From Ypsolopha sequella (taxonomy: Eukaryota; Arthropoda; Insecta; Lepidoptera; Ypsolophidae), in the NCBI GenBank assembly GCA_934047225.1, contig OW203984.1, forward strand, positions 3,729,201 through 3,793,200: 64,000 nucleotides of DNA, read 5' to 3'. The translations under genes were made by a program, and so were the position numbers. This document shows positions 24,738 to 34,869 of this stretch, in pieces. The number at the start of each line of letters is the position of its first letter. Within the stretch, counting starts at the first letter, position 1. The notes under the pieces are model-generated. The model was not told the origin of the DNA. It saw only the letters and a list, made by a program, of their open reading frames with translations, and made no database searches.

Positions 24738-25380
24738 GATCTTGCTAAGTTTCTTGCCCTTCTTCTTAGCAAGACTAATCGAATGGGCGAAGTTAGGCAT
24801 ATATTTATTATATATTATGTATTGCATGTATTATATATTATGTATTGGATGTAGTCTAGTTATTTGAATTATTTATTTAAGTACTATTTTCAGGATTACT
24901 TATTTAAATAGTACGGCACTACCCTCAACAATTTCCTCATTGCCAAAGGTTAGTTGGTAGAAAATACTAATTAGTATTAAGCTCGCCTTTGTACGATAAT
25001 TTTATTCCGTGCAATAAAGAATTTTATAATTATTATAATTTTGTGAGCCCACAACGTTCTTTGTGCTTTTTTTTTGTGGTACTTGCGGTTGCTTTTGTAA
25101 TGCTTTGTCGTCTCTTTTACGAGTGGAACGAACCAGGCTCAGTATGGTTATATTGCAAGGAAGTTACCAGTTATCTGAAGGAGAGAATATTAATTGTAGT
25201 ACTTTTTGGATCTTGCCAAGTAGAAGCTCTTTATGTCTTCTTATTTAATATGATATATATGCGAATAAAATGTTTTAAAAACAAAATAAAGGATACAAAA
25301 GAAAGGACTTGGTCAGCATACGTCCTTCTAAGGCGGCCTGGTCGAGCTCTGCCGATATTACATTAATAAATATATTTCAT
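24738..25380 (+). repeat. overlapping LINE 3'-end fragments
   Basis: 24738-24800 matches 34921-34985 (TAAGTTTCTTGCCCTTCT then AATCGAATGGGCG). 24931-25045 matches, inverted, 55310-55425 (TTAAGCTCGCC, GTGCAATAAAGAATTTTAT), an ending typical of LINEs in Lepidoptera. The stretch 25280-25380 ends AATAAATATATTTCATTTCA, another retroposon-like 3' end. The open frame at 24989-25366 crosses these repeats and is not called a gene. Confidence 0.6.
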
Positions 25381-26082
25381 TTCATTTCCCCAAAAACCAA
25401 TTTATGTTCCAAAAGAGTTATTACAATATATTCCCATATATTGCAACAATAACAATAGGTACCGGTTTAAGGAAATCGAATCGAAAAAGAAGTAACGTTT
25501 TTGTCGATGCTCAGTTCCTCAGGTTTGTTCTGTGTAGGTACTAAGCTTTTGTTATTGTTTAATATACGTGTATAAGGTCTTTCAATTTAAAGGGAAAGTA
25601 ATTTAGGAGGTGATTCGGTATCGTTAAAACATCACATTCCACTGCAATAGTACATTGTTCACCGAGGGAAGAAAGGGGAACATTACCAACGAGGCCTCAA
25701 TACACACGGGTTAGGAATCGCACTTTCTCCCGAGTGATACATAGTGCTTTATACTACACCTGCGAGGAAATAGTATAATTTTACTTTTAATCAAGATACA
25801 ATAAAAGAAACCGACTGACTCGCGTGCGATTGTCACTTTTTATTTCCTTCTTATTTTTTATTATGTGCAGGAAAAGCAAGTGGCCGGTATCATTTTTCGA
25901 GTTTTATGTACGAGTTCGCAAAATAATACTGGTTATTTGGCCACTTGCTCATTCTTTATGTTATTTAAAAAAAAAAAAACAGCACGTTAACAATGAATTT
26001 TCATAGACTTTTTCCGCCCGCAATTTTGTATGACAGTAATGACGTATTTTCTGCATCGTTTTCAAAAAAGTAAGAAGGTACT

Positions 26083-26230
26083 TTCCGAGCAGGTGTAGTA
26101 TAATAGTACATTACATCTGAGACCAGTAATTAAAGATATCCTGGACGAGTAAGTTAAAAGTCCGAGCCCGTAGGGCGAGGACTTTTATATTCGAGTCCAG
26201 GATAGCTAATTACGGTCGAAGCATGTATAG
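26083..26230. repeat. fold-back repeat with GAGC..GCGA apex (family B)
   Basis: Arms 26121-26163 and 26179-26217 pair (ATCCTGGACGAG, AAAAGTCC). The loop reads GAGCCCGTAGGGCGA. The left border GCAGGTGTAGTATAATAGTA resembles the border of the fold-back at 30972. An inverted copy of ATACTACACCTGC is at about 25756. Confidence 0.65.
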
Positions 26231-26278
26231 TGCTTTTCTCAAAAATAAAACGAGATATTTTCAAATTACATAAGTTTA

Positions 26279-27022
26279 TTAGGTAATATTAATAGTCACG
26301 TTGCTGATATTTGGGCAATTGGTCATGTTTATTGTTATTGATTTCCCCGGCACACTTATGTTTGTCTGTTGAACATCCGAATTTGAAACTTGGTGAGAGG
26401 TTGATGGTTGAGGAGTCGATGGTTGGTGAGGAATAGACGGACGTGGACTGGGTAACCGGCACTCTTGGCGGGAGGTGATGGAGGGCTGTGGTGACAACGG
26501 GCTCTTCTGAGATTCCAATTTGATATTTTGATTAATTTTCTCTGTGATATTATTTTTATTTTCTATCGAATCCTCTATATATCCTTCGGCAACTCTGTCT
26601 GACTTCCAGCCTCCGTGTCTTTTAACAGTTATCAAATTGGCCCCAGAATCCGCGAGAAGTGTGGCAGATGACCTTCGGAAACAATGCCCAGTGTAAGCTT
26701 TGGGATCAGGCAAGTTCAAATAAGAGGCGATTTCTTTGGGCATCGCTGCGATTTTGTGTCGTCCAATGTTTTGCCGCATACACTTCCCGTCTTTGAAATT
26801 TATGAAAAATTTATCATTATTCATATCTCGAGGACGAAGCTCTTGATATTTTTTTATTACGTTAACAAACTCATCTTGAATAACAAACAAGCGATCGAGT
26901 TTGTTTTTTGTGTCACGCAATTTTACTAAAATAATGCTATCGCGGTGTTCGACGTCTTTTGTAGTTAGATTCGCAAGCTCCAGACTTCTACAAGCACCGT
27001 TTACTCCCATGATAAGAACAAC
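26279..27022 (-). CDS. tyrosine recombinase (Crypton-like), exon 2, catalytic domain
   Basis: The second exon encodes 247 residues and joins in frame to exon 1. It carries the full tyrosine recombinase catalytic set: Arg in GACRSLELANL, a Lys in the following strand (VKLRDTKNK), HxxR in GHCFRRSSATLL, His in VKRHGGWKSDR, and the nucleophilic Tyr in EGYIED. The C-terminal about 70 residues are low complexity (Pro, Ser, Gln) and end near VTINIT. Cryptons and their domesticated relatives in animals have this layout. The gene lies in the receptor intron, on the same strand. No stop or frameshift breaks it, so it may still be functional or recently active. It could also be a domesticated host gene. 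Confidence 0.8.
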   Translation of the reverse strand, partial: VVLIMGVNGACRSLELANLTTKDVEHRDSIILVKLRDTKNKLDRLFVIQDEFVNVIKKYQELRPRDMNNDKFFINFKDGKCMRQNIGRHKIAAMPKEIASYLNLPDPKAYTGHCFRRSSATLLADSGANLITVKRHGGWKSDRVAEGYIEDSIENKNNITEKINQNIKLESQKSPLSPQPSITSRQECRLPSPRPSIPHQPSTPQPSTSHQVSNSDVQQTNISVPGKSITINMTNCPNISNVTINIT

Positions 27023-27106
27023 CTACAACAAAAAAATCAATTTTTGAGAATTAAAGGCTTATTTATAACTTTAGAGCCATAAAATAATATTACATCATTT
27101 ATTTAC
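27023..27106 (-). other. intron of the tyrosine recombinase gene
   Basis: 84 bp, donor ATGAAG/GTAAAT at 27107/27106 and acceptor TTGTTGTAG/GTTGTT at 27023/27022, canonical GT-AG. Removing it keeps the frame (LVMK-VVLIMG). Without splicing the frame ends soon after the donor. Confidence 0.8.
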
Positions 27107-27529
27107 CTTCATAACTAGATATTTATCATCAGGAGCGTCGTTAAGAAACTGTTGTATATGTTGGCTTGAAAAAATTTTCGACTTCTTGCTTTTATAGCCA
27201 TCTGATTGCCTTTTTAGCCATGCAGTTAAATTGTTGTAATTTTTCAAGTTTATTTTATTCTTATTGAGCACAACACATCGGAGCATGGAATACATCGCCC
27301 ATAAAGTGGAAGGCTGCTTTGTTTGGCGAAGGTGACTAAAATAAGCCAAAAACACATTTTCCGACCAACTGTTCGTGTGTTTATCTGCTTTCCACTTGAT
27401 GAACTTTTCGTAATTGTTTAAATATCTTTCCTTAGATTTTGGCGGAAGCAAGTTGTTTTTTGCTAATTCCGCTTCCGCTTTTAGATCTGGAGGAGTACAA
27501 TCTATATCAGAGCCTTCTTCTGAACTCAT
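27107..27529 (-). CDS. tyrosine recombinase (Crypton-like), exon 1, N-terminal domain
   Basis: 141 codons from ATG at 27529, starting MSSEEGSDIDCTPPDL. It contains the SAM-like core-binding region of integrases: KSKERYLNNYEKFIKWKADK and AYFSHLRQTKQPSTLWAMYS. It ends in phase 0 at the donor. The total protein is about 388 residues, short for an autonomous Crypton but sufficient for a recombinase. The start is the first ATG of the frame. Confidence 0.8.
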
Positions 27530-28213
27530 TTTGTAATTTATTTACACAAAAAACTTTCAATGAAAATATAATGCGACAACATAAATTCCCGCCTTTTATT
27601 TATTTTTTTGTTTTTTTTTCCGCTGGGCAAACGTATACGGCCAGCCTTCTTCATAAAATTGAGGTTAAATTTCAAGTGTTCAATGGTTTTAAATATAACT
27701 ATAAAATCAATAAAAATAATATATTTTCGTTATTATTATTGCAATTATAAAATATAGCAAACGTTTCTACACTTTGAACACGAAATTGTAATGCTTTTAC
27801 TTTTTATACTGGCCGCTAAAAACCTTATGATCGCCAAACTCTTTAGACATTTAAAAACATAGACACGGATAGTAAAAAAAAAAAAACATGGTATGTAATG
27901 GATTTTCATACGAATTTCCTGGACAGTTATTCAGATTTCCTGGAGACTTGAAATAGCTCTACAGGATGAAGTACTTTCTGGCATGTCTATGCAATATGTA
28001 ATTATAGCATTACAATATATTTTTGAGAAAAGTATTTTTTTTGCGCCAACTTTTTCTTCACTTGTCCATACAAACTGAGTCAGCTGATCGGACCACTTTG
28101 TACTGGAAGTGAAAATAGAGTTCGCACAAAAAAAATGTGCTTGTATGTGATGTATTAACGATACTGAATCACCTCCTAAATTACTTTCCATTTAAATTGA
28201 AAGACCTTATATA

Positions 28214-29050
28214 TTAATAGGTATGTTAAGGAGTATGTGTATTTGGGTCAAACCATTTCGTTCCAGAAACAAACCGAGCAAGAAGTAGACAGAAGAATAA
28301 AAATAGCATGGGGAAAATACTGGTCCTTAAAACACATTTTCAAAGAGAAAATTCCTCTGAGACTGAAGAAGAAGGCAATGGATACAACAATATTGCCAAC
28401 CTTGCTTTATGGCTGTCAAAATTGGGCACTGTCTAAGAAAATCATTCAAAAGCTGCAAGTATTTCAAAGAGCCACAGAGCGAAGTATGCTTAACATTAGA
28501 CTAAAAGACAAAATAAAAAATATAGATATCCGAGCAAAAACCAAACTTATAGATGCAGCTACATTAGCCTGCCAGCTCAAATGGAGATGGGCTGGTCATG
28601 TGGCACGTATGATGGATGGCCGCTGGACAGAACGTGTCATTCATTGGTACCCTCGTGAGGCAAAACGCCCACCTGGGCGACCGCGACAACGCTGGTATGA
28701 TGATATTAAGAAGGTGGCCGGCCCGACTTGGACTAGACAGGCCGCAGACAGGCGTCTGTGGCAAAAGATGGAGGAGGCCTTCACTCAGATATGGGTGCCC
28801 AGATGAAATATTATTTTGCATGCCACTTAAAATTAATTATTATTAATGGAAAGTCATTTTTTAATTTTTTGTACATAGGTATATCTAATAAACTGCAACT
28901 ATTGACATTTAAACTCACTATTTTTTCATATTTTTCTTATTTTAATACATAATTTTAAGGACATTATGTATAATTTTCATTATGTATAACTGATTCATTA
29001 TGTATAATTTTTGATTATTAATTTATTTGTATTATGGAATGAAATTTATA
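28214..29050 (+). pseudogene. RTE-like LINE, 5'-truncated 3' end
   Basis: An open frame from about 28214 to the stop at 28806 encodes the C-terminal region of a LINE reverse transcriptase: YLGQTISFQKQTEQEVDRRI, LPTLLYGCQNWALSKK, LKWRWAGHVARM and RPPGRPRQRWYDDI. Such tails follow the RT domain in RTE and related clades. The catalytic RT is missing. The sequence past the stop is AT-rich, the probable 3' untranslated end. It abuts the TIR element ending at 28208. Confidence 0.8.
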
Positions 29051-29267
29051 ATTAATGTTTGTATTTCTAATTGAAACTATTTACTCAAAATGTCTAAAAA
29101 AAAAAGGAGTATTTGGAGTGTGCATGCTGCTTCAGTTTATAAATTTATTGAAGCATTTCATTTGGAAAAATAAAGGCTTATTATTATTATTATATATTAA
29201 TATTAAATGTTTATTATACGTATATTTATATATATTAAATTGTAAAATAATGATTCGTATATTAAAA

Positions 29268-29550
29268 AAAACCAGCCAAGTACGAGTCGGACTCGCGCAC
29301 GAAGGGTTCCGTACCATTACCTATAAAAACGGCAAAAAAAACATGTCTGTTGTATGGGAGCCCCCTTAAATATTTATTTTATTCTATTTTTTAGTATTTG
29401 TTGTTATAGCGGCAACAGAAATACATCATCTGTGAACATTTCAACTGTCTAACTATCACGGTTCATGAGATACAGCCTGGTGACAGACGGACAGCGGAGT
29501 CTTAGTAATAGGGTCCCGTTGGTTACCCTTTGGGTAAGGAACCCTAAAAA
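29268..29550 (-). repeat. Lepidoptera-typical dispersed repeat
   Basis: Contains ACGAGTCGGACTCGCGCACG, AAGGGTTCCGTACCATTA and, at the other end, GGTTACCCTTTGGGTAAGGA. I recognise this repeat as widespread in moths and butterflies. A shorter, opposite-strand fragment is at 9058-9180. The overlapping 104-residue open frame is not a gene. Confidence 0.75.
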
Positions 29551-29659
29551 TTCATTTAATTTATTAATTAATTTATTAATTTAATTAATTTCTGTTGTTT
29601 GTAATCTAACTAACAAAGCTTCATCCGATCAAAAATATGTTACCTTTGAGTTTTACAAT

Positions 29660-29815
29660 AATTTATTCTCAATGGTCGGAATAGCCGACCAGTTTCGGCA
29701 GATTCAGCCTGCCTTCTTCAGGGCGAGTGAAGATGTTTACTTCCAAATCAGCTAAAACTGATTGGCTATCCCAACCATTATATTCATTGAGGATAAATTC
29801 AATTTTCTTCTACTC
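29660..29815. repeat. imperfect inverted repeat
   Basis: The left part TTCTCAATGGTCGGAATAGC pairs imperfectly with the right part GGCTATCCCAACCATTATAT. The middle contains CCTGCCTTCTTCAGG. Boundaries are approximate. Confidence 0.45.
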
Positions 29816-30510
29816 GAATTTCATTTAATTGTATAAACTAAATAAGGTTAAAAAGTGGAAGAGCGTCAATGGACTCGACAGTACGTTACCACGCTTTTAT
29901 GGAATAACTATTAGTTGGTGAATTCGTACGAGTGTAGGATTCAATATTGACACAACGGATTGAAACCGCAAGCATGGAGCGCCTCTAAATCGGCTTTGCA
30001 TATTTGTGTTTTAGTTGCACAATAGACTAAAACTACGTACTCCATTCAGCACTGTGGTATATTCCTGATCGCAAATCAATGAACTTTTGTTGGTGAATGT
30101 GAAAATTGCGCCAAAGAGCAAAATAACTAATAATAACAAAAGTAAATTAACAGCTATCTTGAAACCATATACTCTACCGATCTATCGATCTATAGCACAA
30201 CCCATATAAAATATGCAAATATTCAATAACAGTCCCTATTGTAGTTTTTGTTTATTTTAAGTCTAGTAGCCTGTAAAATTATTAAATGTGATTTATTTTA
30301 AGTTTCATCTGGGTTCCCGCGTAACAGAATTACCTAGTGTGGGACCCGCTGGTAATTGTCTTTTTGTGATTATTGTAATTTTTTGCTAAATAAACATTTC
30401 GTATTTCGTATTTCATTGTAGATTTATCAAAATATTAATAAAATTCCTGACACAATAAAATCTAAAAATTTACATTTATAACAAAACTCAAAAATACCCA
30501 AGTAAATAAT

Positions 30511-30671
30511 AGTAGACTATGCACTAAGGGAATAAAGCAGTGTCTTACGTCACGGGCGGCATATTGAACCCTGAGCGTAACGAGGGAGTTATATAGAGTC
30601 CTGAGTAAAGCGAGGGGTTCAAGCTGCCCAAGACAAAGACAGGCTTTATTCCAGAGGAGCATACTCTACTT
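30511..30671. repeat. fold-back repeat (family D)
   Basis: AGTAGACTATGC..GGAATAAAGC pairs with GCTTTATTCC..GCATACTCTACT, and GGGCGGCA..TTGAACCCT pairs with AGGGGTTCAAGCTGCCC. The apex region carries GAGCGTAACGAG. The whole is a near-continuous hairpin of about 160 bases. Confidence 0.65.
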
Positions 30672-30971
30672 TTCACACCTTCTGCGAGACAATAAAAAGC
30701 TCGACATTTTTTATCAACATTAATAATTCAATAAAATTCACTGACAATCACAGCACCAAACACCGTCTTTTGTTTCACATTCTTTGTAAACGTTTTTTTT
30801 CTTTTTGTTGAATTCTGCTTATGGTGGCCAGTTCGATTTTTCGAACAAACCTCTTTACAATCCCATATGGGCATTTGTTTTCCAGATTTTCATAATAATA
30901 TAACTTTATATCCCTTGAGATATAATGCGTTACTTTACGTTGAGGTTGCATGATATGTAATTGGACATTGT

Positions 30972-31120
30972 CGAGCAGGTGGTGTGAAATAGTACATTAC
31001 GATACGAGAGCGATGAAACGTTTTCTGACGAGTGTGAGTTTGCGGCACGAGCCGAAGGCGAGTGCTGCAATCACACGAGTCGAGAAAAAGTTTCTTGCAC
31101 GAGTTTCGTATAATTTTTTA
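30972..31120. repeat. fold-back repeat (family C)
   Basis: Arms 30999-31048 and 31063-31112; CGAGTGTGAGTTTGCGGCAC pairs with TGCTGCAATCACACGAGTCG. The apex is GAGCCGAAGGCGAG (31049-31062). The border GAGCAGGTGGTGTGAAATAG resembles that of family B at 26083. Confidence 0.65.
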
Positions 31121-31531
31121 TGGCACAAGTGCGGAAAATGCCGACTTTACGCACGCGCAGCGCTTATTATTCGGTTAAGAAATTTCTACACAATCCCTCA
31201 ACCTTGTTAACAACTAGAAATATAAATATTGTGATCATTATGTATGATGCTGTTTAAAAAATAGTTACGGTGTTATACTAAGGGCCGATTATTCCATTGC
31301 CAGTTAAAATTTATTCCTAGGAATAAACTATATCGATTTCATAAAACAAAAGGTGTAAGAGTGAAACCAACGCAGTTTATTCATAGGAATAAATTTTATC
31401 TGTCAATTGAAAAAGCGGCCCTAAATGTATTGTATTGCGGTGGGGATTATCTAGGGAATTAGGATAGATCCCAAATTTTAATAGAATACTAGCAGAAGAC
31501 CAAAATGTACTTCAGGATGGTATTTAATAAA

Positions 31532-31924
31532 TTTTTCAATGCATGTGCTCGTAAAGGCCCACTTTTTATGCATCAAAGCCGAACAGAAAGTCGATTATTT
31601 TGCCCTAGGGCTTTGTTATTAATATATTTTTTTATTTTTTTTCAATGGTTGGCTAACCTGCAGCCTTTCTTGTGTACCATAAATTTCATACTTTTTTTTC
31701 CACTTTTCAACGGCTCTGGATACAATCCTTTTGAGCCAATTACAATTTAAAGTTCACAAAATTATATTTGTTTTATTTCCTCACACTATGCATTGAAAAA
31801 CGTAGTATGATACACGGGCGTAAGAGCAATAAATTACTCGGTTACGTTTAAAACACTCGCTACGCTCGTGTTTTAAATCGTCCTCGTGATTTATTCCTTT
31901 GCGCCCTTGTAGCATAAACTACTA
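31532..31924 (+). repeat. 390 bp fold-back repeat (family A), copy 1
   Basis: Starts TTTTTCAATGCATGTGCTCG, contains TTTTGCCCTAGGGCTTT and GGTTGGCTAACCTGCAGCC, and ends GTAGCATAAACTACTA. The last 115 bases form an imperfect hairpin with apex CTCGCTACGCTCG. Other copies: 53562, 54640, 57075 and 60241. No coding capacity. Confidence 0.8.
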
Positions 31925-32063
31925 ATATATGATCATACATAACAACTTTGCCCATACAAAATTCACAATACCTTTTCAAAGTTTGTAAACGGACATGAAA
32001 CAATTTTATTTCCGCAGGTATGTTTCTAAGTGACAGTTGCTCTGTACGGTTAGTAGATTATGT

Positions 32064-32386
32064 CCATTCATCCATCCATCAGCCTAGTTCGTCCACTGCT
32101 GGACATAAGCCTTTCCAGGACTTTGCCACTCCCGGCGGTCATCCTGGAAGAATTGCCCATACTCACACACGCTGGGTAGGCGGGTTGATGAGCGCGGTGC
32201 CGGAACCCTCGCACCAGTGAAGCCGCTGCTCGTCACCAGTCTGTTCCATATAAGGCCCGGCTATAAGGGATGGATATATCGCCATCCATCGGTCCCAGGG
32301 ATGGTGGACCTCCTGGTTTTTTGCCTGTGAGCAGTCCTCTTACTCTCCCCCGAATTACTTCGGGGGGGTCTCCAAGAAGGTCTCCA
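32064..32386 (+). mobile_element. SINE-like retroposon, copy 2
   Basis: Same family as 19948-20316. Flanked by a 12 bp direct repeat AGTAGATTATGT (32052-32063 and 32387-32398). No poly(A) tail and no tRNA-like head are seen. The 66-residue frame inside is not conserved. Confidence 0.75.
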
Positions 32387-32764
32387 AGTAGATTATGTGG
32401 TTTCAGTTAAAGATACCCGTCCATTTACACGCGCTATTTAAAGTGAGTTGACCTCATAAATAAATATTGATGTACATACTTGACTCTGTTTACCGATTAT
32501 TAAGACTGTATTTATTATTATTTTATGTATTTATTTATTATCTAAGCTCCGAATATATACTTGACAAAGTGAGAGTATTATTAGATGAAGTTGCGGAAGC
32601 CCGGAATTAAGAAAAAAAAAACAGTTGTCTCATACATTTTGGTCGGGTAGCTATGTAACTTTTCTATGGAACAGCTGATTTTTTTTCCTTGATTCGAGGG
32701 TTGGCTTCATAGTAAATGTTGTTCGTATGGACGAGTACTATCACCAGTTCCCGCCTTCCGCAAC

Positions 32765-33255
32765 TAGAGGATGGCATAGCAACTTTTTTTATTACCCGTC
32801 CAGCACAATAAGTCTAATGGCAAATACCTTATTTGCTTTTCATAGAGGCGATTTTATGTTGGATTTTTGGCCTCTTGTTCTTGGACGCGTTATGCTAGTG
32901 ATCACGCAGCGAAACAACAAACTGGTGTTTTTAGCTAATACTGAAATATTTGTAGGGATAAAATATTAGATTTCGGTAACATCCTCTCATATTTGCCTAT
33001 TTTATAAATAAAAATCAAGTTGATCTCTTACCGCGTTTTTGAAACGAACGTTTGAAAACCAAAAAAAGAGGGTGGAAAACATTTTTTTTTTGACAAAAGT
33101 ATAAATCTTAAGACATTGTTTATAGGTGGAATCCCTAGATAAAAGATCGATAAATCAAATATATTTTCTTCAACATGAGGAGAGATCTAGTTTCTTCCAA
33201 TGAACCCTTGAAAACCTGGTGTTGTTGATGTTCTAGCATCAGGTGTCCTGTTAAC
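32765..33255 (+). repeat. dispersed repeat, second copy of the 10068-10556 sequence
   Basis: Matches 10068-10556 over nearly its whole length, including ATTTGCTTTTCATAGAGGCG and GGTGGAATCCCTAGATAAAA. Weaker similarity to the same family extends back to about 32612. Non-coding. Confidence 0.65.
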
Positions 33256-33518
33256 ACCCAGTATATATATTTGATAGATTGTTCGAGCATGTTAGTAGCA
33301 TCAAATTTAGGAAAATACAACGAAACCATTTTCAATAGTCTGTACTATGTAATTTTAATTCAGGGTTAAAAAAAACGTTTCTCCTGATCATATTTTTAGT
33401 TTCAATATGCTGGGTAGATAGATGAGTGAGACAGCGCCATTTTGTTGAAGCCCATCAAAAGAAAGATAAATATTTTCTATCGCCTGCTGTTATTATTTTT
33501 TGATTATAACTCATATTA

Positions 33519-34115
33519 CAGTGCGCGCCAATCTTTTAGTCGCCTCTGAAGGTAGCCGCACGAAGCGACGCAATAGCCGTTTTACGGTGTCAGGGGGACG
33601 TTACAGGAGCGAGGGCGCGGAGCACACCCGCCTGCGTCCCGCACCAAACCCCCCGCTCGCCATTTAGCAGGTGTCAACACTATGCGTTAGTGTTAGTGCT
33701 ACGTCCGTACACTACACAAGCGCGCGTTCCATGAAAAGTACATTCGAGGAAAAATTCCATGATACGTTAAGTTTATCGTTGAATCTGTTTGTTATTATTT
33801 TTGTTGCCTTTATTTGTTGTTTTGTTGATTTAGTTTGTTAAAGTTTATAGTTGTTGTTATGCCTCGCGGACGTTATGGCGTTTTAAGGCGACAATGTAGG
33901 AAAATGGTGTTTATATTAATGCGTTTTATTAATATAGTTAAGATCGCACTAAAATAATAAATAAATAATGAAATAGGTATGTACAACAAGTACACCTTCC
34001 CACGTATAGTAAACATATAATAATCAACCGTTGATATTATTGTTTCCTTGACTGTACCTGCGCAAGCTTGCACTCGTAACTCAATCAGAGGCGACTAAAA
34101 GATTGGCGCGCACTA
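33519..34115. mobile_element. TA-flanked TIR element (Tc1/mariner-like target)
   Basis: TIRs start CAGTGCGCGCCAATCTTTTA and end with the inverse TAAAAGATTGGCGCGCACTA; about 28 bp match. TA lies at 33517-33518 and 34116-34117, consistent with a TA duplication. The interior is GC-rich at the left and contains a short 34-codon frame starting MPRGRYG near 33858. No transposase is seen. Probably a deletion derivative. Confidence 0.75.
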
Positions 34116-34117
34116 TA

Positions 34118-34721
34118 CAAATAATGATTATGTAAAATGAATTTCCGCCGGGAAGCTGCAAATTGAAACCGGGGCACTTTTTATGAATAATGTTTTTAGT
34201 TTACTCTATGAAAGAAATTGGTCAATAATTATCGACAGATTGACAGCATAACTGTTATACAATTGATTCAAATATAAACTATACACCCGTTTTCACTAAC
34301 GGTGCCTACTTTTTAAGTAACACCAAATTTTGCTGGGGCAAAGTGTCTCCATTAGTCATGAATTGATGAGCTTAGAGTTGGTAAATTTGCCCTAGGCAAC
34401 TCTTCAATACAATACAATATTTAGGTATCTAATTTATGCATCTCCTAAGAGTACTTTTAGCCAGCGACTGCAGGTGATTGCACGCATCGCTACATTTTTG
34501 ACCTTACTCTAGGGCAGTCTGCGTCAATCGGCGGCAGTTGGCGATATTTGGCGGCAGGCGACTGCAGCCAGCCACGTCAACTATGACAATGCGTGCAATT
34601 ATCTGCCGTTGTCGGTGGTCTGAAAGCGCCCTAAGATGTGTAAAAACGGGCATCCAAAATACAAATCTTTAAAACCAATGAATTCCTGTCGTGACAGTAA
34701 TAGCTAGAAGTAACAACTTAC
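34118..34721. other. intron sequence without recognised features
   Basis: Part of the receptor intron, next to the exon donor. Degenerate GGCGGCAGGCGACTGCAG-type phrases occur near 34540, and nothing else is supported. Confidence 0.5.
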
Positions 34722-34869
34722 CAGTTCCACATCGCCAGCCATCACGTTGTCGAGGGTGGTATTGAAGTAATACACCTCGGTGTAGTTTGTAGTGTTGGCC
34801 ACCAGGTAGCTGCACTCCTGGTAAGTGGAGGTGGTCAGACATGACCGCTGCTTCATCTTCTGTAGCTTC
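34722..34869 (-). CDS. mAChR-B: B-type muscarinic acetylcholine receptor, extracellular N-terminal exon
   Basis: 148 bp exon encoding RKLQKMKQRSCLTTSTYQEC, then SYLVANTTNYTEVYYFNTTL and DNVMAGDVEL. Three N-glycosylation sequons (NTT, NYT, NTT) fit an extracellular segment before TM1. The acceptor is ATTGCAG above 34869, the donor CTG/GTAAGT at 34722/34721. It begins with one base completing a codon from an unseen upstream exon and ends in phase 0, matching the TM1 exon. The initiating exon was not found; it lies beyond 34.9 kb on the plus coordinate or outside the window. Confidence 0.75.

Larger units (their letters stand above)
25574..28208. mobile_element. short TIR element split by a 2.4 kb segment
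   Basis: The two ends carry about 70 bp inverted repeats starting AAGGTCTTTCAATTTAAA. A compact 265 bp copy is at 54320-54584. Aligned with it, 25574-25644 and 28028-28208 together make one complete short element (252 bp), and 25645-28027 is extra. The extra segment contains the tyrosine recombinase gene. So the gene either inserted into this copy or was acquired by it. Confidence 0.75.
19679..34721 (-). other. 15 kb receptor intron filled with mobile elements
   Basis: Intron between the extracellular-domain exon and the TM1-TM2 exon. It holds SINE-like retroposons, MITEs, LINE remnants, fold-back elements and the tyrosine recombinase gene described below. Stretches not listed separately (about 20328-21003, 21243-22030, 22790-23218, 23389-24377, 29560-29660, 29820-30510, 31213-31530 and 32399-32760) show no supported feature. 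Confidence 0.8.

Noticed and set aside
24989..25366. 125-residue membrane-like open frame
   Set aside because: It runs across LINE-end repeats and has no recognisable family; the hydrophobicity follows from the T-rich sequence.
33858..33962. Short frame starting MPRGRYG inside the TA-flanked element
   Set aside because: Only 34 codons and no similarity to transposases; probably chance in a deletion derivative.
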